Assembly (NCBI GenBank): GCA_044238965.1
Contig: JBIICJ010000008.1
Coordinates: 1 to 35,694 of the forward strand
Source of the DNA: Micavibrio_B sp044238965
Lineage (GTDB): Bacteria > Pseudomonadota > Alphaproteobacteria > Micavibrionales > Micavibrionaceae
Direction of reading: 5' to 3'
DNA: 35,694 nucleotides
Of this stretch, positions 8,372-15,762 are shown piece after piece (position 1 is the stretch's first letter; the number at the start of each line of letters is the position of its first letter). The notes beneath the pieces were generated by a model. The model saw nothing but the letters and a program-made list of their open reading frames with translations, had not been told where the DNA came from and searched no databases. A program made the position numbers and the translations under genes.

Positions 8372-8875
8372 TTAATGTCCTTTCATCAATTTATAAAATA
8401 TGTGTCGTCCAATACGCGCCGATGGCGTTTGTCCTTGTGCCCAATGCGGCAAAATATTACGCGCATGATAATGATCCGCGCCGCCCGTAATATCAGGCAA
8501 AAACCCCAATAACACGCGCGAACATGTACGTTTTGCGGTTGCAAATAACGGATCTGATTCCTCATTCACCGCAATCACCAATCGGCGATTGGGATCATCT
8601 TTATTCCAACATGAAAATTGATATGGTTTCTGGCATACTTGTAAAATAGTATTACCCCACCAATACCCGCCCATTTTTTGCGCGATTATCACGCGGTTTA
8701 CAATCACATGTGCAACGGCTTGCATACCTGTAATCCCCTCACCACGCGCTTCGCCCCACACAGTGCGCGCCATCACATCGAGTTCCAAATCTTGATATAA
8801 TCGGCGCGCTTCGGATGAATTTTTTGATGATAACGGAAATAAATTTGATCGATGGTGTTGTTGATCATCCTTCAT
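8372..8875 (-). CDS. SleB-type cell wall hydrolase (endolysin)
   Basis: A 167-residue peptidoglycan hydrolase of the SleB/Hydrolase_2 family. The frame is open to 8908, but AAAGGA 7 bp before ATG 8875 fixes the start at MKDDQQ. The signature ARTVWGEARGEG at 36-47 carries the likely catalytic Glu42, followed by GMQAVAHVIVNRV, and then the FSCWNKDDPN and GGADHYHA segments typical of the family. There is no signal peptide, so passage through the membrane would rely on the neighbouring holin. It starts inside the end of the upstream spanin-like gene. Related SleB domains also occur in host cell-wall enzymes, but position here argues for a lysis role. Confidence 0.85.
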   Translation of the reverse strand: MKDDQQHHRSNLFPLSSKNSSEARRLYQDLELDVMARTVWGEARGEGITGMQAVAHVIVNRVIIAQKMGGYWWGNTILQVCQKPYQFSCWNKDDPNRRLVIAVNEESDPLFATAKRTCSRVLLGFLPDITGGADHYHARNILPHWAQGQTPSARIGRHIFYKLMKGH

Positions 8876-9131
8876 GGGATATCCTTTCGGTTTTAAGGGC
8901 GGTAACATCTAATTTTGCTTCGATGCGTAATAAATGTGATGTCAAACGATGTTCTAAAATTTTGACATCGGATGTTTCGGCATATTGCTCCGCCACTTTT
9001 AATTTATGCGCGGCTAAATCTTCGCGCGTTCGCCAAATTAACCAAAATAAACAACTCATAACGGGAATTTCGATGACCGTTATCCACCAATTTAAATCGG
9101 TAAATAATTGGCTTTGCTCTATGCATTGCAT
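8865..9131 (-). CDS. Small membrane-anchored coiled-coil protein (possible inner-membrane spanin)
   Basis: An 88-residue protein with one membrane span at about residues 14-33 (NWWITVIEIPVMSCLFWLIW), followed by a charged helix likely to form a coiled coil (REDLAAHKLKVAEQY and later HRLTSHLLRIEAKLD). AAGGAG lies upstream of the start. It sits between the large terminase and the endolysin, where T7 keeps its Rz-like spanin near gene 18.5. No partner outer-membrane lipoprotein is seen. Spanin is therefore only a guess from topology and place; it could be another small phage membrane protein. Confidence 0.6.
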   Translation of the reverse strand: MQCIEQSQLFTDLNWWITVIEIPVMSCLFWLIWRTREDLAAHKLKVAEQYAETSDVKILEHRLTSHLLRIEAKLDVTALKTERISHEG

Positions 9132-9149
9132 GCATATGTCTCCTTTTGT

Positions 9150-10649
9150 TTAAATTTTAAAATTATCAGTTTTGATAATGGTTGGTTGTGATCCAATCCA
9201 TTGCGGGCGTGATCCACCATCTCTGCGCGTGCCCGCGCCTGACCCGAATGAAAACCGCATTGGTTGTAATGACAATGCGCCCGCGACAGCATCTAATACA
9301 TCATCTCGCGCATTTGATAATGATGGTGACCATTCATTTAATTGTTGTTTGAATGGCGTGCGCAGAACTGATTGATGCACGTACAATGATTTCGCTGCCA
9401 AAATAACATCAAACGCTTCTAAAATGCGTAATGATTTGGCGCGGCGTGATGTTATTTCTTGTACCATCGCGCCTGCGCGCGCTTTGACAATTTCACGGCG
9501 CAGAATGCTGGGTAAAAATTTACCCAACCCATTCGTTTCAATACCAATATGCGGAACATGAAATGTTTTTAACAATTTTGCGACTTGCGCGCATTGTTGC
9601 GTGGCCTCGTCATCACTATCATTTACATGCGCCGCGATTAACGCCACATGATGCAAATAAAATTTATGATTTTGGTCGGCAAATAAAATTGCCAAAACAC
9701 TATGATCACTCACCCGTCCATGCGCGGCAAAGGCAGGGTCCCACCACGCCACGCAATACGCCATTTTGATGCCATTAATTGATAATTGCGCGGTGTTATT
9801 CGATTCAATATATTCAATATCACCATCATAAATATGCAATGCCGCACTATCAAAACGTCCCTCGGCGATATTTTGCGGCGTGAGCATCATTTGGCTTTGA
9901 AAATGATGCGGGCCTGTTTTTAATTTAATGGCATTGATTATATCGATTGAAAATCGTTCAGGCCATTCTGATTGTCCGCGCGCATTAATGACCGGCACTT
10001 TTAGGTCACGAAAATTTTTTAAAAATGCTTCATCGCCATATGATTGATAAATCGTCTCATAATGATGAGGCGTGCCGATATAAATTTGTGTACCATTCGG
10101 CGTTAAAATATAATCTAATTCCGCTAATCGTGTCCGCAAATCTTCCCGTTTTTGCGCACTATCCGATGTTTTGGGTACTTCGACATCATCACAAATAATC
10201 ACATCGGCACGCGTTCCCGTTAAATTACTGGTAATCCCTTTGGCCAGCATCGATGGATCACGCAATTCGGAAGTGCGTTTCAATGTAAATCGATCACTGC
10301 CCCATTGATCGGCTGTTTTCGGTTTTAAATTTTTGGTGAAGGGATGTTTTTCAATGATGCGTTTGGTTTGGCGTACCATTTTCCGTGCCAATGCACCATC
10401 GGCAGCGATAATTAAAATGCGTAAATTGGGATCACGCCATAATAACCATACACAAAACAACCCCATCAATGTTGATTTCCCGCACGATCGAAACGCCATT
10501 AACAACAACCGTTTATGATCATTCATCCAGGCGTGGTGTAACCATGATGCTATTTTGAAATGCACCTTGGGCGTTGTTTGTCCTTGGAGTTTATTCCACA
10601 CAGCGAGGAAAACAGGGAAGTTAAGTTGATCTGTGTTTTTATGTGACAT
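9150..10649 (-). CDS. terL: Phage terminase large subunit
   Basis: ATPase-nuclease that packages DNA into the prohead through the portal. It has 499 residues. The ATPase part has Walker A FRSCGKST (53-60), Walker B DVIICDD (149-155) with acidic residues 154-155, and the coupling motif YIGTPH (190-195). The RNase H-like nuclease part has Asp304 in AWWDPAF, Glu371 in GIETNGLG and Asp450/Asp453 in DDVLDAVAGAL, so both active sites look intact. It starts directly after the stop of the 105-residue gene, with GAGGAGG inside that gene as ribosome site. The order small subunit, large subunit and lysis genes resembles the T7 late end. It is one of the clearest signs the cassette is not simply decayed. 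Confidence 0.93.
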   Translation of the reverse strand: MSHKNTDQLNFPVFLAVWNKLQGQTTPKVHFKIASWLHHAWMNDHKRLLLMAFRSCGKSTLMGLFCVWLLWRDPNLRILIIAADGALARKMVRQTKRIIEKHPFTKNLKPKTADQWGSDRFTLKRTSELRDPSMLAKGITSNLTGTRADVIICDDVEVPKTSDSAQKREDLRTRLAELDYILTPNGTQIYIGTPHHYETIYQSYGDEAFLKNFRDLKVPVINARGQSEWPERFSIDIINAIKLKTGPHHFQSQMMLTPQNIAEGRFDSAALHIYDGDIEYIESNNTAQLSINGIKMAYCVAWWDPAFAAHGRVSDHSVLAILFADQNHKFYLHHVALIAAHVNDSDDEATQQCAQVAKLLKTFHVPHIGIETNGLGKFLPSILRREIVKARAGAMVQEITSRRAKSLRILEAFDVILAAKSLYVHQSVLRTPFKQQLNEWSPSLSNARDDVLDAVAGALSLQPMRFSFGSGAGTRRDGGSRPQWIGSQPTIIKTDNFKI

Positions 10650-10967
10650 TTACTCATCCTCCTCATCTCCTTGTTCGGTGGCAATTTTGTTATATTCGTC
10701 TTGGGCGTGTTGAATAATATCTTGTAATTCAGGGTGGTCATCGGCATCGGTGAGGTTGGCAAGTGCCGCAAGCTTCATCAATAATTCAATATGCGCAATG
10801 GCAACCTTTGCCGCCGTGTGATGTGCACCAAATCCTTTGGCATCTTCGGGCACATCTTGTCCCATAAAATGGTGATAAGATTGGAACGCTTTTTCAAGTG
10901 CTTCGGGTAAAAACCGCGCAATATCATCACGCGATTTGGTAATCATTTTCTTTGATTTTCGGGTCAT
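10650..10967 (-). CDS. Candidate small terminase subunit
   Basis: A 105-residue, acidic, all-helical protein ending EQGDEEDE. Its start overlaps the stop of the gp14-like gene (ATGA at 10964-10967) and its stop abuts the terL start with no gap. T7 has small terminase gp18 (89 residues) just before gp19, so position, size and helical character fit a DNA-recognising small subunit. I cannot see a definite DNA-binding motif, though the basic N-terminus TRKSKKMITKSRDD could contact DNA. It could also be an unrelated accessory protein; the name rests on context. Confidence 0.55.
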   Translation of the reverse strand: MTRKSKKMITKSRDDIARFLPEALEKAFQSYHHFMGQDVPEDAKGFGAHHTAAKVAIAHIELLMKLAALANLTDADDHPELQDIIQHAQDEYNKIATEQGDEEDE

Positions 10968-11446
10968 GAAAACAAACCTGACGCCAGAGATAATTGCCCG
11001 CGACGACGCGCATTTGCTTCTTCCAATAAATTGCGCTGGCGGCTTTGTTGCAATGCCATTTCATCGGCGCGTGCTTTGATTTGTTCAATGCGCGTGCGAT
11101 ATGTTGATTCAGAATCAGAATCATCAATGATGGAATTAAGCACAGTATCCGCCGATCCATTATCATTTACGCTGATGCCTTGTGCCGCAAAATTGGCTTT
11201 TTGCCGTGATAGCGCGCGGTTTAAAGTCAATGCGCGGTTACGTTCATATTGTTCTGTTTGTGCAGCATCGAGTGCGCGCTGTGATTGCAATCGTTGCAGC
11301 GCATTTTGTTCATCCAAACGATTGATTTTTGATGCCCCGCTATCCCTTTGGCCTATGCGCGCTGCCTGCGTTGCTAATGAAATGACAGGCGCAATTGATT
11401 TCCCAATTTGCAATGCGGGGGCAATGGCCGATGTGAATCCACCCAT
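10964..11446 (-). CDS. Internal virion protein, T7 gp14-like (tentative)
   Basis: A 160-residue protein with a glycine/alanine-rich hydrophobic N-terminus (residues 1-30) followed by a long Gln/Arg/Ala-rich helical stretch (NRLDEQNALQRLQSQRALDA). Near residue 90 is an AAQGISVNDNGSA segment; podovirus internal virion proteins often have a similar A-x-G-v-x-x-x-GS motif. AAAGGAG precedes the ATG. In T7, gp14 helps form the channel through which DNA is ejected. Here it is the only candidate for such a protein; no large gp15/gp16-like genes follow. Family assignment is a pattern match, not certain. Confidence 0.6.
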   Translation of the reverse strand: MGGFTSAIAPALQIGKSIAPVISLATQAARIGQRDSGASKINRLDEQNALQRLQSQRALDAAQTEQYERNRALTLNRALSRQKANFAAQGISVNDNGSADTVLNSIIDDSDSESTYRTRIEQIKARADEMALQQSRQRNLLEEANARRRGQLSLASGLFS

Positions 11447-11479
11447 ATTTAAATCTCCTTTTTTGTTTATGTGATAAAA

Positions 11480-13375
11480 TTAATCGTTGATTTTGATTTC
11501 CGATTTCACGCCCAATAATGTGAATGGCACGGGGTGATCTTGGTCGATCATCCATAATGGTTTGGTTAAATCTTGTGACCATCCAAAGGCGGATACCGAA
11601 ATATCCCCTATCGTCAGTGGCGATGTAGTGGGCAATATGGCGGGTTGCCCCGATTTTAAAATCACATTACGCAAACCCCGTCCAACATCGAGCCGTAACG
11701 CCGATGTATTGAGTAACCGAAATGTCGCCTCAATCATGCGTACATTTTTGGCATTCGCCACAACACCCGTTAAGGATGGCGGTAATGGTTCAATGATATG
11801 ACGATACGGCAAACCAATTTCGACCGTAATCGCCGCAGGTGAAATGGTTATTTGACCACTGGATACAGTTTGCGATGATAGCACATTGCCATCCGCCACA
11901 ATTCGTACGGTTTGTCCATTTAAATGTGATAATCCTGTCCATGTGGTGGCAGCCGTTCCCGATGTTAATGTTAATCCCGCATCAACGCGCAACACATCAT
12001 CAAATCGTTCCAGAAAATATTGTGATCCACGCAATATAATCGCATAAGTTTCATCACCCGTATTTGCAATTGACGTTACTGTGCCATCAGTTTCACACAG
12101 CGTCCACGCCAAAATATCTTCGGTGCGTTGAATAGTGAGTGCGGCAATTTTTCCATCACCGCGCACCACATAAAGAATGCGGCGACGTGGGTCATAACAT
12201 TGGTCAACAGGGTTTACCAACATATGTTTTGCTAATAACGCCATATCATTTGATCGATATGATTGCGCACTGTCGGTATAGGTAAATTCACGCAATTCTT
12301 GTCCATTGCGCGCCATAAATAAAGATGCACCATCAACCGATAATGGCGGTAAGTAACGTGATGTTATTGATCCCACGCGTGTTTGGCGGCGAATTTGCGC
12401 CGTAATGGGCGTGAGTGGTGAACTGGCCACCACATATTCCGCGCCATTTGTAAAAATTTGCAAATCACGTCCTGAATATAATCCTCGAATGGCGTTGGCT
12501 TGGTCAGATAAAATACCAAATTCAATAGATTGGGAATCTAACCCTGTGCCTTTGAAAAAATTAGTTATATCGCCCGTCTGTGACATCCATATACGGTTTG
12601 GTAAATCGCGTGATCCGCCGATGACTAATCGATCTTGATGGAAACACGCGGTTGTCGGATACCCGCGCACGGTAGAAAAAGCAGGTTCTTGCCACAATGT
12701 TGTTGCTGTTGTTGTGCTTAATGTCTGAATAACCGTTGCTGATGCCGATGTTCCCGATGCTACTGCTGTAATGGCAATTTCACGGCCACCAATACGCCAT
12801 CTAGTCCCGACATAGGCCGCTGAAAATACAGCCGCCGATGCTGTAACAGTAATATTTCCTGATGTTGCCGATGGTGTTAATGTAACCGCTGCGTCCGCAA
12901 ATTTAAAATAGGGTTGAACCACAACATTTGATTCAATTAACCATGCCCATTGTGTCAATGTATAGGTAGTGGCATTTGTACGTTTTAATTGCATCATCGT
13001 AACGTCTGGATGAAGCAATAATAATGTATCAGATGATTGCGCCCATGAAATTTGTGACAATTGCGCGGTTGTCCATGGTGCGGTCAATGTAATAACAAAT
13101 GCGCCATTCACGTAAACATCCATGCGTCCATTTGATACGACGGCAAGCCCGCCCGCTTGCGCGGCAAATTCAAACGGGATTAATCGCGCCTGCCCCACCA
13201 AAGTCGTAAGATAGCGCAACCCCGCACGACGCGTGATACCACCTGTCGGTAAAATAGATACATTGCGCAATTTTGATGCGCCATTGGCATAGGCGGCTAT
13301 CTCACCGCGGGCTAATAATTCGGGTGAAATTTCGCCTGCGGTAAAATTGGTTGTGGTTTGACGAAGTCTGGTCAT
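11480..13375 (-). CDS. Tail nozzle protein, T7 gp12 (tail tubular B)-like
   Basis: A 631-residue beta-rich structural protein, the largest in the cassette. The opening MTRLRQTTTNFTAGEISPEL followed by RNVSILPTGGITRRAGLRYL is a signature I know from tail proteins of podovirus-type prophages in Proteobacteria. The middle contains repeated Ser/Thr/Ala-rich strands (residues about 150-220) and a FHQDRLVIGGSRDLPNRIWMS region typical of a beta-propeller-like nozzle domain. T7 gp12 is about 794 residues, so this is a shorter form. It would form the end of the short tail, joined to the adaptor encoded upstream. AAGGACT lies before the ATG. Confidence 0.82.
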   Translation of the reverse strand: MTRLRQTTTNFTAGEISPELLARGEIAAYANGASKLRNVSILPTGGITRRAGLRYLTTLVGQARLIPFEFAAQAGGLAVVSNGRMDVYVNGAFVITLTAPWTTAQLSQISWAQSSDTLLLLHPDVTMMQLKRTNATTYTLTQWAWLIESNVVVQPYFKFADAAVTLTPSATSGNITVTASAAVFSAAYVGTRWRIGGREIAITAVASGTSASATVIQTLSTTTATTLWQEPAFSTVRGYPTTACFHQDRLVIGGSRDLPNRIWMSQTGDITNFFKGTGLDSQSIEFGILSDQANAIRGLYSGRDLQIFTNGAEYVVASSPLTPITAQIRRQTRVGSITSRYLPPLSVDGASLFMARNGQELREFTYTDSAQSYRSNDMALLAKHMLVNPVDQCYDPRRRILYVVRGDGKIAALTIQRTEDILAWTLCETDGTVTSIANTGDETYAIILRGSQYFLERFDDVLRVDAGLTLTSGTAATTWTGLSHLNGQTVRIVADGNVLSSQTVSSGQITISPAAITVEIGLPYRHIIEPLPPSLTGVVANAKNVRMIEATFRLLNTSALRLDVGRGLRNVILKSGQPAILPTTSPLTIGDISVSAFGWSQDLTKPLWMIDQDHPVPFTLLGVKSEIKIND

Positions 13376-13406
13376 GGATAAGTCCTTATATTTAAAAAGT
13401 TACCTA

Positions 13407-13464
13407 CGACAGCGACTGCTGTCGCGCCCGACGGTTGGGGCGGAACGATTGACGATGTCAATCG
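13407..13464. repeat. Two tandem hairpins between adaptor and nozzle genes
   Basis: Two perfect stem-loops lie in the 91-bp gap. CGACAGC (13407-13413) pairs with GCTGTCG (13418-13424) around a 4-nt loop. CGATTGAC (13446-13453) pairs with GTCAATCG (13457-13464) around a 3-nt loop, directly after the adaptor stop on the minus strand. Neither has a good T-run, so they look more like mRNA processing or stability structures than terminators. Confidence 0.55.
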
Positions 13465-13466
13465 CT

Positions 13467-14036
13467 TTAAAAACGTGAATTGATGAGTGAAAAGTCAGTG
13501 AGCGCATTTGGCGTGTCTTGTTGCGCATCAATTTGACGCGCGCGAGCGAATTCTTGATCGGCCAATCGCGCCAGCAAATCAGCGCGCGATGTATTTTCGG
13601 TTAACGGCAAACATAATTCTGCCGATAAACGCGCCATCAACGCCACATCAAAATAAGGCGGGCATATTGCGGTTGAAACGCGCGCAATATAGGTCAAAAT
13701 CACACCACTGGCATTGGTATGAAGAACATTACCCGTCATGCGGTATGGAATGCCACTGCCCGCATTATTCGCGCCGATGGAAATGACGCGCAATATATCA
13801 TTCGGCAAATTATAGGCGAATTGATAATCAGCCACGGGCGCGGTTGATGACAATGTTAAGGCCGCTTGCACGGTTGCAAAGCTCCACGCATAAGATGATA
13901 ATAATCCATCACGCGTGGGCGCGTATAATAATGATGCAATTTCGGCCTCAGATGAACCATCAGATAAACTTGTGATCGGGCGCGCGCCCAATTTAACCAG
14001 TGCACGCGTGCATAATTCGATATCGGTTAACGCCAT
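13467..14036 (-). CDS. Tail adaptor protein, T7 gp11 (tail tubular A)-like
   Basis: A 189-residue protein forming the ring between portal and nozzle. Two ATGs are close together. The strong AGGAGG at 14045-14050 is 8 bp from ATG 14036 but only 2 bp from ATG 14042, so 14036 (MALTDIELC) is chosen. The pattern ALVKLGARPITSLSDGSSEAEIASLLY, then RDGLLSSYAWSFA and YNLPNDILRV, is the usual layout of the T7-type tail tubular protein A family (T7 gp11 is 196 residues). It is followed by the nozzle gene, as in T7. Confidence 0.82.
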   Translation of the reverse strand: MALTDIELCTRALVKLGARPITSLSDGSSEAEIASLLYAPTRDGLLSSYAWSFATVQAALTLSSTAPVADYQFAYNLPNDILRVISIGANNAGSGIPYRMTGNVLHTNASGVILTYIARVSTAICPPYFDVALMARLSAELCLPLTENTSRADLLARLADQEFARARQIDAQQDTPNALTDFSLINSRF

Positions 14037-14091
14037 TGGCATTACCTCCTTTTTCGTGTTTCAAAAAATTTTGTGATGATTTTATTCAGAC

Positions 14092-14131
14092 AAAGGGGCG
14101 GAATGGGAATACATCTTCATTCCGCCCCTTT
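14092..14131. terminator. Strong 14-bp hairpin between capsid-associated and adaptor genes
   Basis: AAAGGGGCGGAATG (14092-14105) is perfectly complementary to CATTCCGCCCCTTT (14118-14131), with a 12-nt loop. On the minus strand the right side is followed only by TTTG, so a Rho-independent terminator is possible but imperfect. It may reduce transcription after the highly expressed capsid genes or serve as a processing site. Confidence 0.55.
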
Positions 14132-14166
14132 CCTGAAATATGCGCAGGATAAATCACGCGCATATA

Positions 14167-14261
14167 ATGTGACGCCAAGGTTTTATCGACAGAGGGGAGA
14201 ACATAACCTTGTATCGCGGGTTTATAACGGGCTAGGACATCATTATAAACAAACGTCACAT
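14167..14261. repeat. Nested inverted repeats in the 230-bp gap after the capsid genes
   Basis: ATGTGACG (14167-14174) pairs with CGTCACAT (14254-14261), and inside it CAAGGTT (14176-14182) pairs with AACCTTG (14205-14211). No coding frame with a ribosome site is evident here. The nested arrangement could fold into a branched RNA, but the spacing is long and chance is not excluded. Confidence 0.3.
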
Positions 14262-14270
14262 GATCTTTTG

Positions 14271-14519
14271 TTACGCAACAAACGGCGCGATGGTAACAGT
14301 TGCACCGTTATTTGCGGTCACGATGTAAAACACAGTTGCGGGTGTACCGCCCGTGTTCATCGTGGTAATGATCAAATCATTCACCCGTACCATCGATGCC
14401 GCATTGTTAAAATAACCTGCGGCAATCACTGTTGCTTGTAAATCGGGTGTTGTAAAATGCCACAATGTAAAATTATTGGCATATGCCAATACACTGAGGT
14501 CTTTGGATAAAAAAGCCAT
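14271..14519 (-). CDS. Small capsid-associated protein of unknown role (possible decoration protein)
   Basis: An 82-residue protein encoded 32 bp after the major capsid gene. The frame opens with a TTG at 14525, but AGGAA at 14526-14530 lies 6 bp before ATG 14519 (MAFLSKDL), so that start is used. The sequence is beta-rich and neutral, with short Thr/Ala/Val strands (TPATVFYIVTANNGATVTIA) and no membrane span. Position and composition suggest a head decoration or head-fibre protein; no family is recognised. It is followed by a strong hairpin. Confidence 0.6.
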   Translation of the reverse strand: MAFLSKDLSVLAYANNFTLWHFTTPDLQATVIAAGYFNNAASMVRVNDLIITTMNTGGTPATVFYIVTANNGATVTIAPFVA

Positions 14520-14551
14520 ATTCAATTCCTTTCAAATGTTTCTAAAAATGA

Positions 14552-15394
14552 TTAGTCAGGTGTCTCGTCGCAGTTGATGACAACAACACCTGTACCATCA
14601 ATCAATGTCGCGCCTTGGCTCATCATATTGTTGACGAAATGCGCCGCTCTATCGCCGTGCCATGTGACATCAGTTTGAACGTCTGAACCCGATGCATGAC
14701 CCACCGCTGTTTTGTGGAACCAGAAACATTTGCGGATATCGTTCGCATCAATCGGCAAACCAGAGTATGGAATCCATGTGGTGCCGAGCCATTTGCGCGC
14801 AACCGTATTTGTGTTGGCATATGGTGTTTCATCGGTGCCGATAAAATCAGCCGATGTGAATTCAGGAATTTTCATCAATTCCGCCCATTGTTGCCATCCG
14901 ACAATCGCAAAACGTTGTCCGTCATCGGGAATGTCGTTTTTACCGAGCAATTCAAACGCCTTTAGTAATTTATCGCGTGTCATACCGACATTGGCATCTG
15001 CAAGCGTAAGCGCTGGCACGTTAGCGGCGTTAAGTGCATTCACGATCAATTCATCTGTCTTACGACCCAAAGCATAAGCGCCCGCATTCGCGATCACTTG
15101 GCGTTCATCATGCGCGATTTTGAGTTCGTCCAAACGATCAACCCAATCACCCGCATAAAAATCTTGCAAACCGCATTCAACCGATGTGTAGGTTAAATTC
15201 ATCACAGGCACCATGCCGTTTGATGATTTGGTGGTGGCTGTACCGCGCCCCACACGTTGGAAGGTTGTTGATGATCCTTTGATGTTTGTGGCATTGCGGA
15301 CAGCAGGACGCAGTTTGGAACCTAAACGTTGATAGGCTTCGTGGACTTCGCGTTCGAATTGTTTCACGAACGCCGTAGAGATTTGTACCGACAT
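14552..15394 (-). CDS. Major capsid protein, podovirus type
   Basis: A 280-residue protein expected to have the HK97 fold and build the head shell. It begins SVQISTAFVKQFEREVHEAY and has RLGSKLRPAVRNATNIKG, the layout I know from capsid proteins of short-tailed phages in Proteobacteria. Later come DWVDRLDELKIAHDERQVIA and a C-terminal domain with GTTWIPYSGLPID. No delta-domain or protease site is apparent, in line with a separate scaffold gene next to it. AAGAAAGGAT lies before the ATG. The gene is separated from the scaffold gene by the inverted pilZ gene and a structured leader, so its expression is not simply a continuation of the portal-scaffold transcript. Confidence 0.88.
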   Translation of the reverse strand: MSVQISTAFVKQFEREVHEAYQRLGSKLRPAVRNATNIKGSSTTFQRVGRGTATTKSSNGMVPVMNLTYTSVECGLQDFYAGDWVDRLDELKIAHDERQVIANAGAYALGRKTDELIVNALNAANVPALTLADANVGMTRDKLLKAFELLGKNDIPDDGQRFAIVGWQQWAELMKIPEFTSADFIGTDETPYANTNTVARKWLGTTWIPYSGLPIDANDIRKCFWFHKTAVGHASGSDVQTDVTWHGDRAAHFVNNMMSQGATLIDGTGVVVINCDETPD

Positions 15395-15428
15395 GGTCGA
15401 TCCTTTCTTAAGTTGTTTAAATGAGGAG

Positions 15429-15508
15429 AAAAAAATGCAAGTGCGAAGGTGAGTTATCGAATCGGGTGTGGATTATCTTCCACCCCTACATCGGCTCACC
15501 TCACTTGC
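15429..15508 (-). promoter_or_regulatory. Structured leader with terminator-like hairpin upstream of the capsid gene
   Basis: Read on the minus strand, GCAAGTG and AGGTGAG (plus 15502-15508 and 15495-15501) pair with CTCACCT (15447-15453) and CACTTGC (15437-15443), interrupted by a 3-nt bulge. An inner helix pairs 15464-15472 with 15479-15485. The outer stem is followed on the minus strand by a run of seven T (15429-15435). It ends only 34 nt before the capsid ATG, leaving no room for a promoter after it. It therefore looks like an attenuator or a structured 5' leader. It fits no riboswitch class I can recall. Confidence 0.6.
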
Positions 15509-15657
15509 GGAAATCACAGGCTTTTCTTTGTTTTTTGAAAAGTTGTCTGTATTTCAATAACTTAACCCGCCGAAGCTTTATTTTCTTGTGAAAAAAACTA
15601 TGATTCTTTGGGTCAAAAAACGTTAATTTCTTGCTTTTCAGCCAGAAACGAATTATC

Positions 15658-15686
15658 TTTACATTAATTATAAAAAATATTATAAC
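15658..15686 (+). promoter_or_regulatory. Sigma-70-type promoter of the pilZ gene
   Basis: TTTACA at 15658-15663, a 17-bp spacer, then TATAAC at 15681-15686, in an AT-rich stretch. It gives a leader of about 70 nt before the pilZ start at 15763. The PilZ gene is thus transcribed against the virion genes from its own promoter. Confidence 0.65.
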
Positions 15687-15762
15687 GGGTGTGCTTTTAA
15701 CATAATAAATTACTCATTTCATTATTATGAGTAATAAACAAGACTTTTTAAGGAGCATGCCC

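Noticed and set aside
11031..11474. 147-codon plus-strand frame antisense to the gp14-like gene
   Set aside because: Cysteine- and serine-rich shadow translation of a helical gene, without ribosome site.
14073..14441. 122-codon plus-strand frame in the gap after the capsid genes
   Set aside because: It covers the 14-bp hairpin and the capsid-associated gene in antisense, and is rich in Cys/His/Arg as expected of a non-coding frame.
15437..15508. c-di-GMP riboswitch next to the PilZ gene
   Set aside because: The hairpins do not show the GEMM tetraloop-receptor or the conserved bases I know, and the structure faces the capsid gene, not pilZ.
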